From positions 2,958,501-3,022,500 of the forward strand of contig NZ_JAAQRC020000001.1 in NCBI RefSeq assembly GCF_019216885.1: a stretch of 64,000 nucleotides of DNA. The letters are read 5' to 3'. The notes under the pieces were generated by a model. The model made no database searches, was not told the origin of the DNA, and saw only the letters and a list, made by a program, of their open reading frames with translations. The translations under genes were made by a program, and so were the position numbers. Source of the DNA: Methylobacterium sp. SyP6R. Its GTDB lineage: Bacteria > Pseudomonadota > Alphaproteobacteria > Rhizobiales > Beijerinckiaceae. Numbering within the stretch: position 1 is the stretch's first letter; each line of letters begins with the position of its first letter. Of this stretch, positions 7,352-15,012 are shown in pieces.

Positions 7352-8593
7352 TCAGGCGAGGAGCTTGCGCATCAGCACCGAGAGGCCGAAGGCCAGGGCC
7401 GAGACGGCGATCGAGATGGTGATGTAGAGCATGCGCCGCGGCTGCTGGGACGATTCCGCCCGCACCGGCTCGACGATCATGCTGAAGAACTCGATCTGCC
7501 GGTCGGCGATCATCCGCGAGCGCTCCCGCGCCGCGATCGTCGCGGAGTAGTATTTCTCGGCGCTCTTGCGCTCGGCATCGAGCTCCTCGAACCGGGTCAG
7601 CGTGGCCGAGAGCACCCGGCGCTGCTCCGGATCCTGGTTGGCCGCCTCGCGCTCGATGCGGGAGATGGTCTCGTCGAGCTGGCCGATCTGCGCCTTGAGG
7701 TCCTGGATGCTGCGGCTGTCGTCGCGCAGGTCGCGCTGGAGCAGGCTGAGCTTGACCGCCAGGTTGATCCGCTGGGTGCGGATCTCGGCGATCATCTTCA
7801 GGTTGGTGTCGTTGGACTTCTGGGCGTCGAGCACGCCGTCGCGGTTGCGCAGGTCGCGCACCGCGAGCATCACCTTGGTCAGGCGCGCCTCGGCGCGCTT
7901 CATCTCGCGCTCGCTCTCCGCCAGGGCGTCGTTGCGGGCCCGCTCCGTGAGCTGGTTCACCAGCCGCTCGCTCTCGGCCAGCACCGCCCGGTTCAGCTTC
8001 AGGGAATCGTCCGGATCGAAGGCGTTCACCGTCACCTCGACCAGGCCGGACGTCTCGACACCGACCTTCACCCGGTCGCCCCAGTAGCGGACGAGCTTCT
8101 CGATCGGCTTCTCGGGATCGAAGCGCGAGTAATGGTCGATGTCGTCGCGGGAGAACATCTGCCGCAGCGGCAGGGTGCGCTCGAGCGTCTCGACCATCGT
8201 CCGGCTCTTGATGTACTCGCCGACGATCATCGAGTCCTGGGCGATCATCTGCGACGGGATGCTCGAGGTGGTGCCGACCGCATCCGGCGTCGCCTTCTCC
8301 GCGCCGCCGATCGCCGGCCGCAGGGCGAAGCGCGCCTCGGTCACGTAGCGGTCAGACAGGTAGAGGCCGAAGAACACGGCGCTGCTCACCGACGGGATCA
8401 CGAACAGGAACAGGAACAGCAGCGGGGTGACGATGTCCCGGCGCCGGTGCGCCCGGATCGTCCGGATGCTCGACTTGTTCGGGTTCGAGAAGCGCGACAC
8501 CCGGGCCGCCTGCCGCAGGGCCTCGCCGATCAGCCGGGAGCGGTCGGCGGGGCTGAGCGCCTTGCCGTCCGGGTTGCGGGCATCGATCGTCAT
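7352..8593 (-). CDS. kpsE: Capsule polysaccharide export inner-membrane protein (KpsE/BexC/CtrB type)
   Basis: The 413-residue protein has a membrane helix near residues 57-78, a long periplasmic part rich in heptad-like charged residues (about 190-350, coiled coil), and a second helix at the extreme C-terminus (about 390-410). This is the layout of polysaccharide co-polymerase/export proteins that connect an ABC exporter with the outer-membrane channel. The Asp-Arg-Tyr-Val-Thr-Glu-Ala-Arg-Phe segment after helix 1 is characteristic. It lies 90 bases downstream of the kpsT-like ATPase and is probably its operon partner. No kpsM permease is next to it. Confidence 0.75.
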   Translation of the reverse strand: MTIDARNPDGKALSPADRSRLIGEALRQAARVSRFSNPNKSSIRTIRAHRRRDIVTPLLFLFLFVIPSVSSAVFFGLYLSDRYVTEARFALRPAIGGAEKATPDAVGTTSSIPSQMIAQDSMIVGEYIKSRTMVETLERTLPLRQMFSRDDIDHYSRFDPEKPIEKLVRYWGDRVKVGVETSGLVEVTVNAFDPDDSLKLNRAVLAESERLVNQLTERARNDALAESEREMKRAEARLTKVMLAVRDLRNRDGVLDAQKSNDTNLKMIAEIRTQRINLAVKLSLLQRDLRDDSRSIQDLKAQIGQLDETISRIEREAANQDPEQRRVLSATLTRFEELDAERKSAEKYYSATIAARERSRMIADRQIEFFSMIVEPVRAESSQQPRRMLYITISIAVSALAFGLSVLMRKLLA

Positions 8594-8683
8594 GACAGGA
8601 GGTTCCGGCTGCGGGCGGGACCGGGGCGCGGGACGCGCCGGCCGGCAGGGATGTCGGGAGGGATATCGGAGAAGGCGCGGCGC

Positions 8684-9337
8684 TCACTGGTTGAGGCGCT
8701 GATAGACCTCGATCGCGTCGTTGATGTCGGGATAGATCACGGCGCGGCCGTTCGCCAGCACGATCCCCTGCTGGGCGTAGTCCCGGATCGTGTCCATCGA
8801 GTGGGAGCACATGATGATGTCGGCATTGGCCCGCCGCTTGCCCCAGACCTCCTCGCAGCGCTTGGCGAAGCGCGCGTCGCCGACGCCGGTGATCTCGTCG
8901 ACGATGTAGCAGTCGAACGGGATCGCCATGCTCATGCCGAAGGCGAGCCGGGCGTTCATGCCCGAGGAGTAGTTGCGGATCGGCACGTTCATGTAGTCGC
9001 CGAGCTCGGCGAAATCCTCCACGAACGCCAGCACCCGGCGCGGGTCCTCGCCGTGGATGCGGGCGACGAAGATCACGTTCTCGCGGCCGGTCATCAGCGG
9101 GTGGAAGCCGCCGCCGAAGCCGAGCGGCCAGGAGATCCGCGTGGTGCGGATCACGCGGCCCTTGGTGGGCATCTCGCACCCGGCGAGCAGCCGCAGGGTG
9201 GTGGACTTGCCGGCGCCGTTGATACCCAGGATGCCGTAGCTCACCCCCGGCTTCAGGGTCATCGACGCCTGGTCGAGGATGGTGCGGCGGTATCCGTCCG
9301 TCTTGTAGATCTTGGTGACGTTGTCGAGGCGGATCAT
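8684..9337 (-). CDS. kpsT: Polysaccharide ABC exporter ATPase (KpsT type)
   Basis: The 217-residue ATPase has Walker A Gly-Ile-Asn-Gly-Ala-Gly-Lys-Ser-Thr at residues 38-46, the signature Tyr-Ser-Ser-Gly-Met-Asn-Ala-Arg, and Walker B Cys-Tyr-Ile-Val-Asp-Glu. The Ile-Arg-Asn-Tyr-Ser-Ser-Gly-Met wording and the short length are typical of the capsule/O-antigen exporter family (KpsT, CtrD). It would power export of a polysaccharide across the inner membrane. The permease subunit must be encoded elsewhere. The gene is transcribed away from efeU. Confidence 0.8.
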   Translation of the reverse strand: MIRLDNVTKIYKTDGYRRTILDQASMTLKPGVSYGILGINGAGKSTTLRLLAGCEMPTKGRVIRTTRISWPLGFGGGFHPLMTGRENVIFVARIHGEDPRRVLAFVEDFAELGDYMNVPIRNYSSGMNARLAFGMSMAIPFDCYIVDEITGVGDARFAKRCEEVWGKRRANADIIMCSHSMDTIRDYAQQGIVLANGRAVIYPDINDAIEVYQRLNQ

Positions 9338-9656
9338 CGTCGGGGCAGCACGCTCGAGAGGAGTGCGGCCGCCCGTCCAGACATGCGGCGGGCGGGCCGG
9401 GGGCCTGTCCGATCATGCGCCGAGCCGGCATCCGCACGGTTAACGAGACCGACCGTCGCGGCCGGCAGTGTCGGTCTCTAGGCGGAAAAAGCGGCGAATC
9501 TGAGAAAGCCGGCCCCCGGACGCCCCGCCGCAGCCTTTCGACGATCGGACGCCAGTTTCAAGTTATTATAAAGAAGAAGCGCGCGGCGGCGCTAGGAGGC
9601 GACGGGTTTTTGGATTAAATACCGGCCTTTCTCGTATCGTTTCCGGAAAGACGCCC
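9338..9656. other. Divergent intergenic region between kpsT and efeU
   Basis: This 319-base region must hold the promoters for the kps genes and for efeUOB. An unusually AT-rich patch (TTATTATAAAGAAG, about 9562-9575) is a likely -10 region for the efe side. I could not find a convincing Irr or Fur palindrome. A 67-codon open frame at 9415-9618 lacks recognisable features and I do not regard it as a gene. Confidence 0.4.
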
Positions 9657-10511
9657 GTGCTGATTGCGTTCCTGATCATGCTGCGCGAGGGACTCGAGGC
9701 GGCCCTGATCGTCGGCATCATCGCCGGCTACCTCGCCCAGACCGGGCGACGGGCCTGGATGCCGGCCGTTTGGGGCGGCGTCGTGCTGGCCGCCGCGCTC
9801 TGCCTCGCCCTCGGGCTCGGGCTGCAGGCGATCGGCGCCGAGTTCCCGCAGAAGCAGCAGGAACTGGCGGAAGGGCTGATCGCGCTCATGGCCGCCGGCA
9901 TGCTGTGCACGATGGTGTTCTGGATGCGCAAGGCCGCCCGCTCGGTGCGGGCCGAGCTCCACGGCGCCGTCGACCACGCGCTCGAGCGGAACGGCAAGGC
10001 CAAGGATGGCAAGGTCAGGGGAGGGCTGGCGCTCGCCGTGATGGCCTTCCTGGCGGTCGGTCGCGAGGGCCTCGAATCGGTCTTCTTCCTCCTCGCGACC
10101 GTGCAGCAGGATGTCGGCTGGGGCGTGCCGGTCGGCGCGCTGCTCGGCATCGCCCTCTCGGTCGGCATCGGCATCGCGCTCGCCAAGGGCGCGGTGCGGA
10201 TCGACCTGCGCCGCTTCTTCCGCTGGACCGGGGTGTTCATCCTGTTCGTCACCGCGGGCCTGCTCGCCAGCGCCCTGAAGGCCTTCCACGAGGCGGGGCT
10301 GTGGAACCACCTCCAGGCCACCGCCTTCGACCTCGGCCACGTCCTGCCCGCCGACACGGTGCTGGGCACCCTGCTCACCGGCATCTTCGGCTACCAGGAG
10401 GCGCCGGCCTGGGGCGAGGTGCTGGTCTATCTCGGCTTCCTGGTTCCGGCCCTGTGGGCCTTCCTGGCGGGCGCCCGGCCGGCCCCCGCCGTGCAGCCCC
10501 GCCACGCCTGA
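9657..10511 (+). CDS. efeU: Ferrous iron permease EfeU (FTR1 family)
   Basis: The 284-residue membrane protein has seven predicted helices. It carries both Arg-Glu-Gly-Leu-Glu motifs of the FTR1 family, one at residues 9-13 and one near residue 138. The acidic residues in these motifs bind iron during transport across the inner membrane. The start is a GTG preceded by GGAAAG. It is the first gene of efeUOB, which imports iron under low pH or low iron. The iron is prepared by the periplasmic partners EfeO and EfeB. Confidence 0.92.
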   Translation: MLIAFLIMLREGLEAALIVGIIAGYLAQTGRRAWMPAVWGGVVLAAALCLALGLGLQAIGAEFPQKQQELAEGLIALMAAGMLCTMVFWMRKAARSVRAELHGAVDHALERNGKAKDGKVRGGLALAVMAFLAVGREGLESVFFLLATVQQDVGWGVPVGALLGIALSVGIGIALAKGAVRIDLRRFFRWTGVFILFVTAGLLASALKAFHEAGLWNHLQATAFDLGHVLPADTVLGTLLTGIFGYQEAPAWGEVLVYLGFLVPALWAFLAGARPAPAVQPRHA

Positions 10512-10523
10512 CGCTCCCAGGGC

Positions 10524-10592
10524 ATCGACCCAAGGGAATCGACCCAAGGAAATCGACCCCAGCGAATCGCCCCCTGGACATCGACCAAGGAC
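10524..10592 (+). repeat. Five imperfect 14-bp tandem repeats between efeU and efeO
   Basis: Copies of ATCGACCCAAGGGA and variants follow one another (14, 14, 14, 14 and 13 bases). They end seven bases before the efeO ATG, and the last copies supply the purine-rich ribosome binding region. Copy number could therefore change spacing or translation of efeO without affecting a reading frame. Confidence 0.85.
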
Positions 10593-10599
10593 ATTTCCG

Positions 10600-11712
10600 A
10601 TGACCGCCCGCTGGCCGGCCCTCGTCGCCGCGTTCCTCCTCTCCGCCGGATCCGCCTCGGCGCAAAGTCCCGAACCCGTCGCCGTGACGGTGACCGACAG
10701 GGGCTGCGAGCCCGCCGCGCTCACGGTTCCGGCCGGCAAGTCGGTGTTCAAGATCAGCAACAAGAGCCGCCGCGTCCTGGAATGGGAGATCCTCCAGGGT
10801 ACGATGATCGTCGAGGAGCGGGAGAACATCATCCCGGGCTTCGTGCAGTCGCTCTCGGCGACGCTCCAGCCCGGGTCCTACGAGATGACCTGCGGGCTCC
10901 TCAGCAACCCGAAGGGCACTCTGACGGTGACGGCGGCCTCCGCCGCCGCGCCCGGCGCCCCCGATCCGATGGCCCTCGTCGGCCCGCTCGCCGCCTACAA
11001 GCTCTACGTGATGGGCGAGGTCGAGGCGTTCCACAGCCGGACCGCCGCCTTCGTGGCGGCGGTGAAGGCGGGCAGGATCGCCGAGGCCAAGACCCTCTAC
11101 CCGCAGGCGCGCCGCCATTACGAGCGGATCGAGCCGGTGGCGTCGCTGTTCAACGACCTCGACAAGAGCATGGACGTGCGGGCCGACGATTTCGAGAAGA
11201 AGGACGCCGATCCGGGCTTCATCGGCTTCCATCGCCTCGAGAAGGGGCTGTGGGCCGACAACAGCACCGAAGGCCTGAGCGCCCACGCCGACCGGCTGCT
11301 GGCCGACGCCACCGAGCTGAAGCGGCGCATCGCCGACCTCACCATCCCGCCGGCCCGGATGGTGGGCGGCGCCGCCGGCCTGATCGAGGAGGTCGCGGCG
11401 ACCAAGATCTCCGGCGAGGAGGACCGCTACAGCCGGACCGACCTGTGGGACTTCCACGCCAATGTCGAGGGCTCGCGCAAGATCTTCGACCTCCTGCGCC
11501 CGCTGGTGGCGTCCCGCGATCCCGACTTCGTCGCCCGCACCGAGAAGAACTTTTCGCGGGTCGAGACGCTGCTGGCGAAGTACCGGACCGAGGATGGCGG
11601 ATTCGCCCCCTACGACTCTTTAAGCGACCGCGACCGCAACGCCCTGAAGGGGCCGATCACCGTGCTGGCCGAGGATCTCTCGACGTTGCGCGGCAAGCTC
11701 GGCCTGGATTGA
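10600..11712 (+). CDS. efeO: Periplasmic iron-binding protein EfeO
   Basis: The 370-residue protein has a signal peptide ending in Ala-Ser-Ala-Gln. A cupredoxin-like domain follows (about residues 25-112) and then an M75/imelysin-type helical domain (about 130-370). The imelysin HxxE motif is visible as His-Arg-Leu-Glu near residue 210. EfeO binds iron in the periplasm and hands it to EfeU. The length is close to the 375 residues of the enterobacterial protein. It is the second gene of the efe operon. Confidence 0.9.
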   Translation: MTARWPALVAAFLLSAGSASAQSPEPVAVTVTDRGCEPAALTVPAGKSVFKISNKSRRVLEWEILQGTMIVEERENIIPGFVQSLSATLQPGSYEMTCGLLSNPKGTLTVTAASAAAPGAPDPMALVGPLAAYKLYVMGEVEAFHSRTAAFVAAVKAGRIAEAKTLYPQARRHYERIEPVASLFNDLDKSMDVRADDFEKKDADPGFIGFHRLEKGLWADNSTEGLSAHADRLLADATELKRRIADLTIPPARMVGGAAGLIEEVAATKISGEEDRYSRTDLWDFHANVEGSRKIFDLLRPLVASRDPDFVARTEKNFSRVETLLAKYRTEDGGFAPYDSLSDRDRNALKGPITVLAEDLSTLRGKLGLD

Positions 11713-11722
11713 GGCAAGTCTT

Positions 11723-12988
11723 ATGGCCTCCTGCCCGTTCTCGACCTCCCGCCGCTTCCTGCTGCGCGGGCTCGTCGCCGGCACCGGCGCGGCCGCCACC
11801 GGCACGTTGGCCCTGGCGCCGGCCCGCGCCGCCGACGCCACGCCCTCGGCCGCCAGCGACGGCACCCTCGACCGCCAGCCGTTCCTTGGGCCCCACCAGG
11901 CCGGCATCGTCACGGCCCAGCCGGCCGCCGCCCTGTTCGTCGCTCTCGACGTGCTGGCCGAGGATCGCGGCGAACTCGCCAAGCTGTTTCGGATCCTGAC
12001 CGAGCGCTTCGCCTTCCTGACCGAGGGCGGGCCGGTGCCGTCCCTCGATCCGCGCCTGCCGCCGGCCGATTCCGGCATCCTCGGGCCGCGGGTGCTGCCC
12101 GACAACTTCACCGCCACGCTCAGCGTCGGCGCGAGCCTGTTCGACGACCGCTACGGCCTGGAGGCCGCGAAGCCGCGGCACTTGCGGCCGATGGACCGCT
12201 TCCCCAACGATTCCCTCGACGGCAAGCTCTGCCACGGCGACCTGCTGCTGCAATTCTGCGCCAACACCGCCGAGACCAACCTGCATGCCCTGCGCGACGT
12301 GATCCGCCACACACCGGGCCTCGTCGCCTTGCGCTGGAAACTGGAGGGCATGCTGCCGCCCCACGTGGTCAAGCGCCAGGGGCAGGACACGGTGCGCAAT
12401 TTCCTCGGCTTCAAGGACGGCACCGCCAACCTCGACACACGCGACGACGCGCTGATGCGCCGTCAGGTCTGGGTGCAGCCGGGAAGCGCGGAGCCGAGTT
12501 GGGCGGCGGGCGGCTCGTACCAGGTGGTGCGGATCATCCGGAACTTCGTCGAGCGTTGGGACCGCACGCCCCTGCGCGAGCAGGAGCGGATCTTCGGCCG
12601 CCACAAGGACAGCGGCGCGCCCCTGGGCGCGACCGACGAGCACACCCTGCCGGACTACGCCTCCGACCCGGCCGGCACCCGCACGCCGATGGACGCGCAT
12701 ATCCGTCTCGCCAACCCGCGCAACGGCGACACCGCCTCCAGCCTGATCCTGCGCCGCGGCTACAACTACTCGGCCGGGATCACCCCGTCGGGCCAGCTCG
12801 ACATGGGTCTGCTGTTCTGCTGCTTCCAATCCGACCTCGAGGCCGGCTTCGTGGCGGTGCAGAACCGGCTCAACGGCGAGCCGCTGGAGGAATACATCAA
12901 GCCCGTCGGCGGCGGGTACTTCTATGCCCTGCCGGGCGTGCCGGAGCCGGGCGGGTTCCTGGGGCAGGGTTTGCTGGTCGGTGCGTGA
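11723..12988 (+). CDS. efeB: Deferrochelatase/DyP-type peroxidase EfeB
   Basis: The 421-residue protein begins with a twin-arginine signal (Ser-Arg-Arg-Phe-Leu-Leu-Arg, residues 9-15), so it is exported folded with heme. The DyP catalytic motif Gly-Phe-Lys-Asp-Gly is at about residues 229-233, and the proximal heme histidine is in Asp-Ala-His-Ile-Arg. EfeB oxidises ferrous iron or acts on heme in the periplasm, supplying ferric iron to EfeO/EfeU. It starts ten bases after efeO and ends the operon. Confidence 0.92.
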   Translation: MASCPFSTSRRFLLRGLVAGTGAAATGTLALAPARAADATPSAASDGTLDRQPFLGPHQAGIVTAQPAAALFVALDVLAEDRGELAKLFRILTERFAFLTEGGPVPSLDPRLPPADSGILGPRVLPDNFTATLSVGASLFDDRYGLEAAKPRHLRPMDRFPNDSLDGKLCHGDLLLQFCANTAETNLHALRDVIRHTPGLVALRWKLEGMLPPHVVKRQGQDTVRNFLGFKDGTANLDTRDDALMRRQVWVQPGSAEPSWAAGGSYQVVRIIRNFVERWDRTPLREQERIFGRHKDSGAPLGATDEHTLPDYASDPAGTRTPMDAHIRLANPRNGDTASSLILRRGYNYSAGITPSGQLDMGLLFCCFQSDLEAGFVAVQNRLNGEPLEEYIKPVGGGYFYALPGVPEPGGFLGQGLLVGA

Positions 12989-13098
12989 GCGCCCGCTGTC
13001 GGCACATCGTCGGTTGCACCCTCATCCTGCCCGCGACCTCGGAGCCCGTTCGACCGGTCGCGGATATCGATCTGACGCACACACCGACATTTCCCCAC

Positions 13099-13239
13099 GT
13101 CATCGCGGGGCTCAGCGAAGGCGAGAACCCGGGATCGATAAACGCTGACGAGTCCTGAAAAGGCTGACGGCGTTCCGCTTCATCCTGCACCGTCAGCGGT
13201 CAAGGATCCCGGGTTCCGCCTTCGCGGCCCCGGGATGAC
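13099..13239. repeat. Long palindromic repeat, family B, copy 1
   Basis: This 141-base element begins with GTCATCGCGGGGC and ends with GCCCCGGGATGAC. The inner arms are GAACCCGGGAT and ATCCCGGGTTC. Copies of nearly equal length are at 42076-42215 and 55925-56064. All lie between gene ends. Here it sits between the converging efeB and deacetylase genes and may help termination. Confidence 0.82.
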
Positions 13240-13257
13240 ATCGAGGGTTTCGGTTCG

Positions 13258-14157
13258 TCAGCCTGCCACCAGACCCTCCGGCAGCGCCCCCGCGCAATCT
13301 GCGATGTCCCCGGCCCGGGTAATCCACACCTCGTCCCGGTGTTGCGCGATATGCGCCAGTGCCCGGCGCAGGGGCCGCAAGCGGTGCGGCTGACCGACGA
13401 GGTAGGGGTGGAGCGCGATGCCCATCACCAGCGGCGCCGCCTCGGCGCATTTCTTCATCTCCTCGAAGGTATCGACGATCATCTCGGCGAACTGTGCGCC
13501 CGAATCCTTGCGCCCGACGATGGACGGGATGTCGTTCAGCTCCTGCGGATAGGGCACCGAGAGGATGCGCCCGCCGTCGCGGGTGGCGAACCAGGTCGGC
13601 TGGTCGTCATGGCACCAGTCGAGGAGGTAGCGGTAACCGGCTTCCGCCAGCAGGTCGGGGGTCGTGCGGCTCTGCGAGATCCAGGGGCCGAGCCAGCCCG
13701 CCGGAGCTCGGCCCTCCTCCCGCGTCAGGATCGCCGTGGCCTCGGCGATCAGCGCCCGCTCCTCGTCCTCCGGCAGCGTGCCCTGGCGCTCGGCATTGGT
13801 GCGGCCATGCCCCACCACCTCGTCGCCGCGGGCGCGAAAGACGTCCATCAGGCCCGGGCACTCGGCGTAGATGCGGCTGTTCACCAGCACCGAGGCCGGC
13901 AGGGACAGCTCGTCGAACAGGTCGGCGAGGCGAAACACCCCGACGCGGTTGCCCCAGTCGCGCCAGGCGTAGTTCAGCACGTCCGGCTGCGGGCCGCCCG
14001 GCGCCAGCTCCGCCCCGAGTCCCCCGCCGAAATCGAAGCACTCGACGTTGAGGGCGACGTAGACCGCGAGCCGCTTCCCCCCGGGCCAGTCGTAGGCGGA
14101 ACGGCGCGGCAGGGGGCTGTAGGCGTAGCGCCCGTGCGGGCGGGTCTCGTCGCTCAT
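13258..14157 (-). CDS. Polysaccharide deacetylase-family hydrolase (PuuE-like)
   Basis: The 299-residue protein has the NodB-type fold. It starts with Tyr-Asp-Trp-Pro-Gly-Gly-Lys-Arg-Leu-Ala-Val-Tyr-Val, carries a Glu-Val-Val-Gly-His-Gly-Arg-Thr-Asn motif for metal binding, and has a His-Pro-Tyr-Leu near the end. This wording resembles the allantoinase/PuuE branch, which hydrolyses small amides, more than chitin or peptidoglycan deacetylases. No signal peptide is visible, so it is cytoplasmic. No purine-degradation genes are adjacent, so the substrate is uncertain. Confidence 0.78.
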   Translation of the reverse strand: MSDETRPHGRYAYSPLPRRSAYDWPGGKRLAVYVALNVECFDFGGGLGAELAPGGPQPDVLNYAWRDWGNRVGVFRLADLFDELSLPASVLVNSRIYAECPGLMDVFRARGDEVVGHGRTNAERQGTLPEDEERALIAEATAILTREEGRAPAGWLGPWISQSRTTPDLLAEAGYRYLLDWCHDDQPTWFATRDGGRILSVPYPQELNDIPSIVGRKDSGAQFAEMIVDTFEEMKKCAEAAPLVMGIALHPYLVGQPHRLRPLRRALAHIAQHRDEVWITRAGDIADCAGALPEGLVAG

Positions 14158-14194
14158 CCGTGTCTCCGTACGATCAAGGCCGAGTCCTGCGTGC

Positions 14195-14614
14195 TCAGGG
14201 CTGCTTGGCGGGCGGGGGCGCCTCTGCGGGTGCGGCCGGCAGGAGGATGCCCGGAACGATGGTGCCCTCCGGGCCGTACTCGCCCGCCACCGCCCGGCAG
14301 GCGGCGTCGCGGTTCTGCATCATCTGGTTCGACATCAGGGTGAAGATCGTCTGCACCTTGGCGCCGAACGGGCCGCGGGGCGGGCGCACGTCGTCGATCG
14401 TCACCTGGTAGCGCGCGAGCAGCGCCTCGAACGGCGCCGTGCCGATGCGGTAGCCGCAGACATTGGCCGCCGCGAAGATGTAGGCCGCCGTCTCCAGCGC
14501 CCGGGGCGGCGGGGCGTTGCGGATGCCCTGCGCGCCGGCTGGGCTGCAGACTTGGCCGCAGACTTGGCCGCAGAGGAGCGCGCCCATCAGGGCGAGGAGC
14601 GGGGTCGGACGCAT
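14195..14614 (-). CDS. Small secreted hypothetical protein
   Basis: The ATG at 14614 gives 139 residues with a signal peptide (Thr-Pro-Leu-Leu-Ala-Leu-Met-Gly-Ala-Leu-Leu) and a Cys-Gly-Gln-Val repeat near the cleavage site. That repeat is coded by a short tandem DNA duplication. The mature part is helical with cysteines (Asn-Val-Cys-Gly-Tyr-Arg, Asp-Ala-Ala-Cys-Arg) and a Pro/Ala-rich tail. I do not recognise a domain. It follows 40 bases upstream of, and in the same direction as, the deacetylase gene. Confidence 0.6.
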   Translation of the reverse strand: MRPTPLLALMGALLCGQVCGQVCSPAGAQGIRNAPPPRALETAAYIFAAANVCGYRIGTAPFEALLARYQVTIDDVRPPRGPFGAKVQTIFTLMSNQMMQNRDAACRAVAGEYGPEGTIVPGILLPAAPAEAPPPAKQP

Positions 14615-15012
14615 GGCGGGGATCCTCCGGACGGTGCCGCGCGGTCTGGGGCCGGGCTTCGGCACGGTCCCGAACGTAGCGCGGCCGCGCCTGGGCGCCA
14701 GGGTGAGGGGGCTGGACCATCGTCCGGGCGGGTTGCGCCACCATGCGGCCCGCAAATCCCCGGAAACGACCCTCCGGGCTCCAATCCGCCCATGGTTGCC
14801 TCCTCGGGCCCGGGCCTCTCAGGCTTGCCGACGGCGATGGGCTGGAGGCGCTTGACCACGGTCCGCTTCCCGCTGCGGCACTCCGCCCACGCCCGCCGGC
14901 CCGGGCGGTACACGGGGCGGCCCCGCCTCCTATAACGGATGAGGGTCACGCGGCTTGCCACGCTCGCAGGGCCCCTTCGAGGACCCGCACGCCCCGTGAC
15001 CTCTCCCGTCCG
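14615..15012. other. Divergent intergenic region
   Basis: This 398-base GC-rich stretch separates the small secreted protein from the FUSC gene. A TATAAC at 14931 could be a -10 box for the FUSC gene, but no matching -35 is at the right distance. I see no gene or strong hairpin in it. Confidence 0.3.

Noticed and set aside
9415..9618. Small gene in the kpsT-efeU gap
   Set aside because: The frame has no ribosome binding site and low-complexity content; it overlaps the expected promoters.
9338..9656. Irr/Fur box controlling efeUOB
   Set aside because: No palindrome close to the known consensus is visible, only an AT-rich patch.
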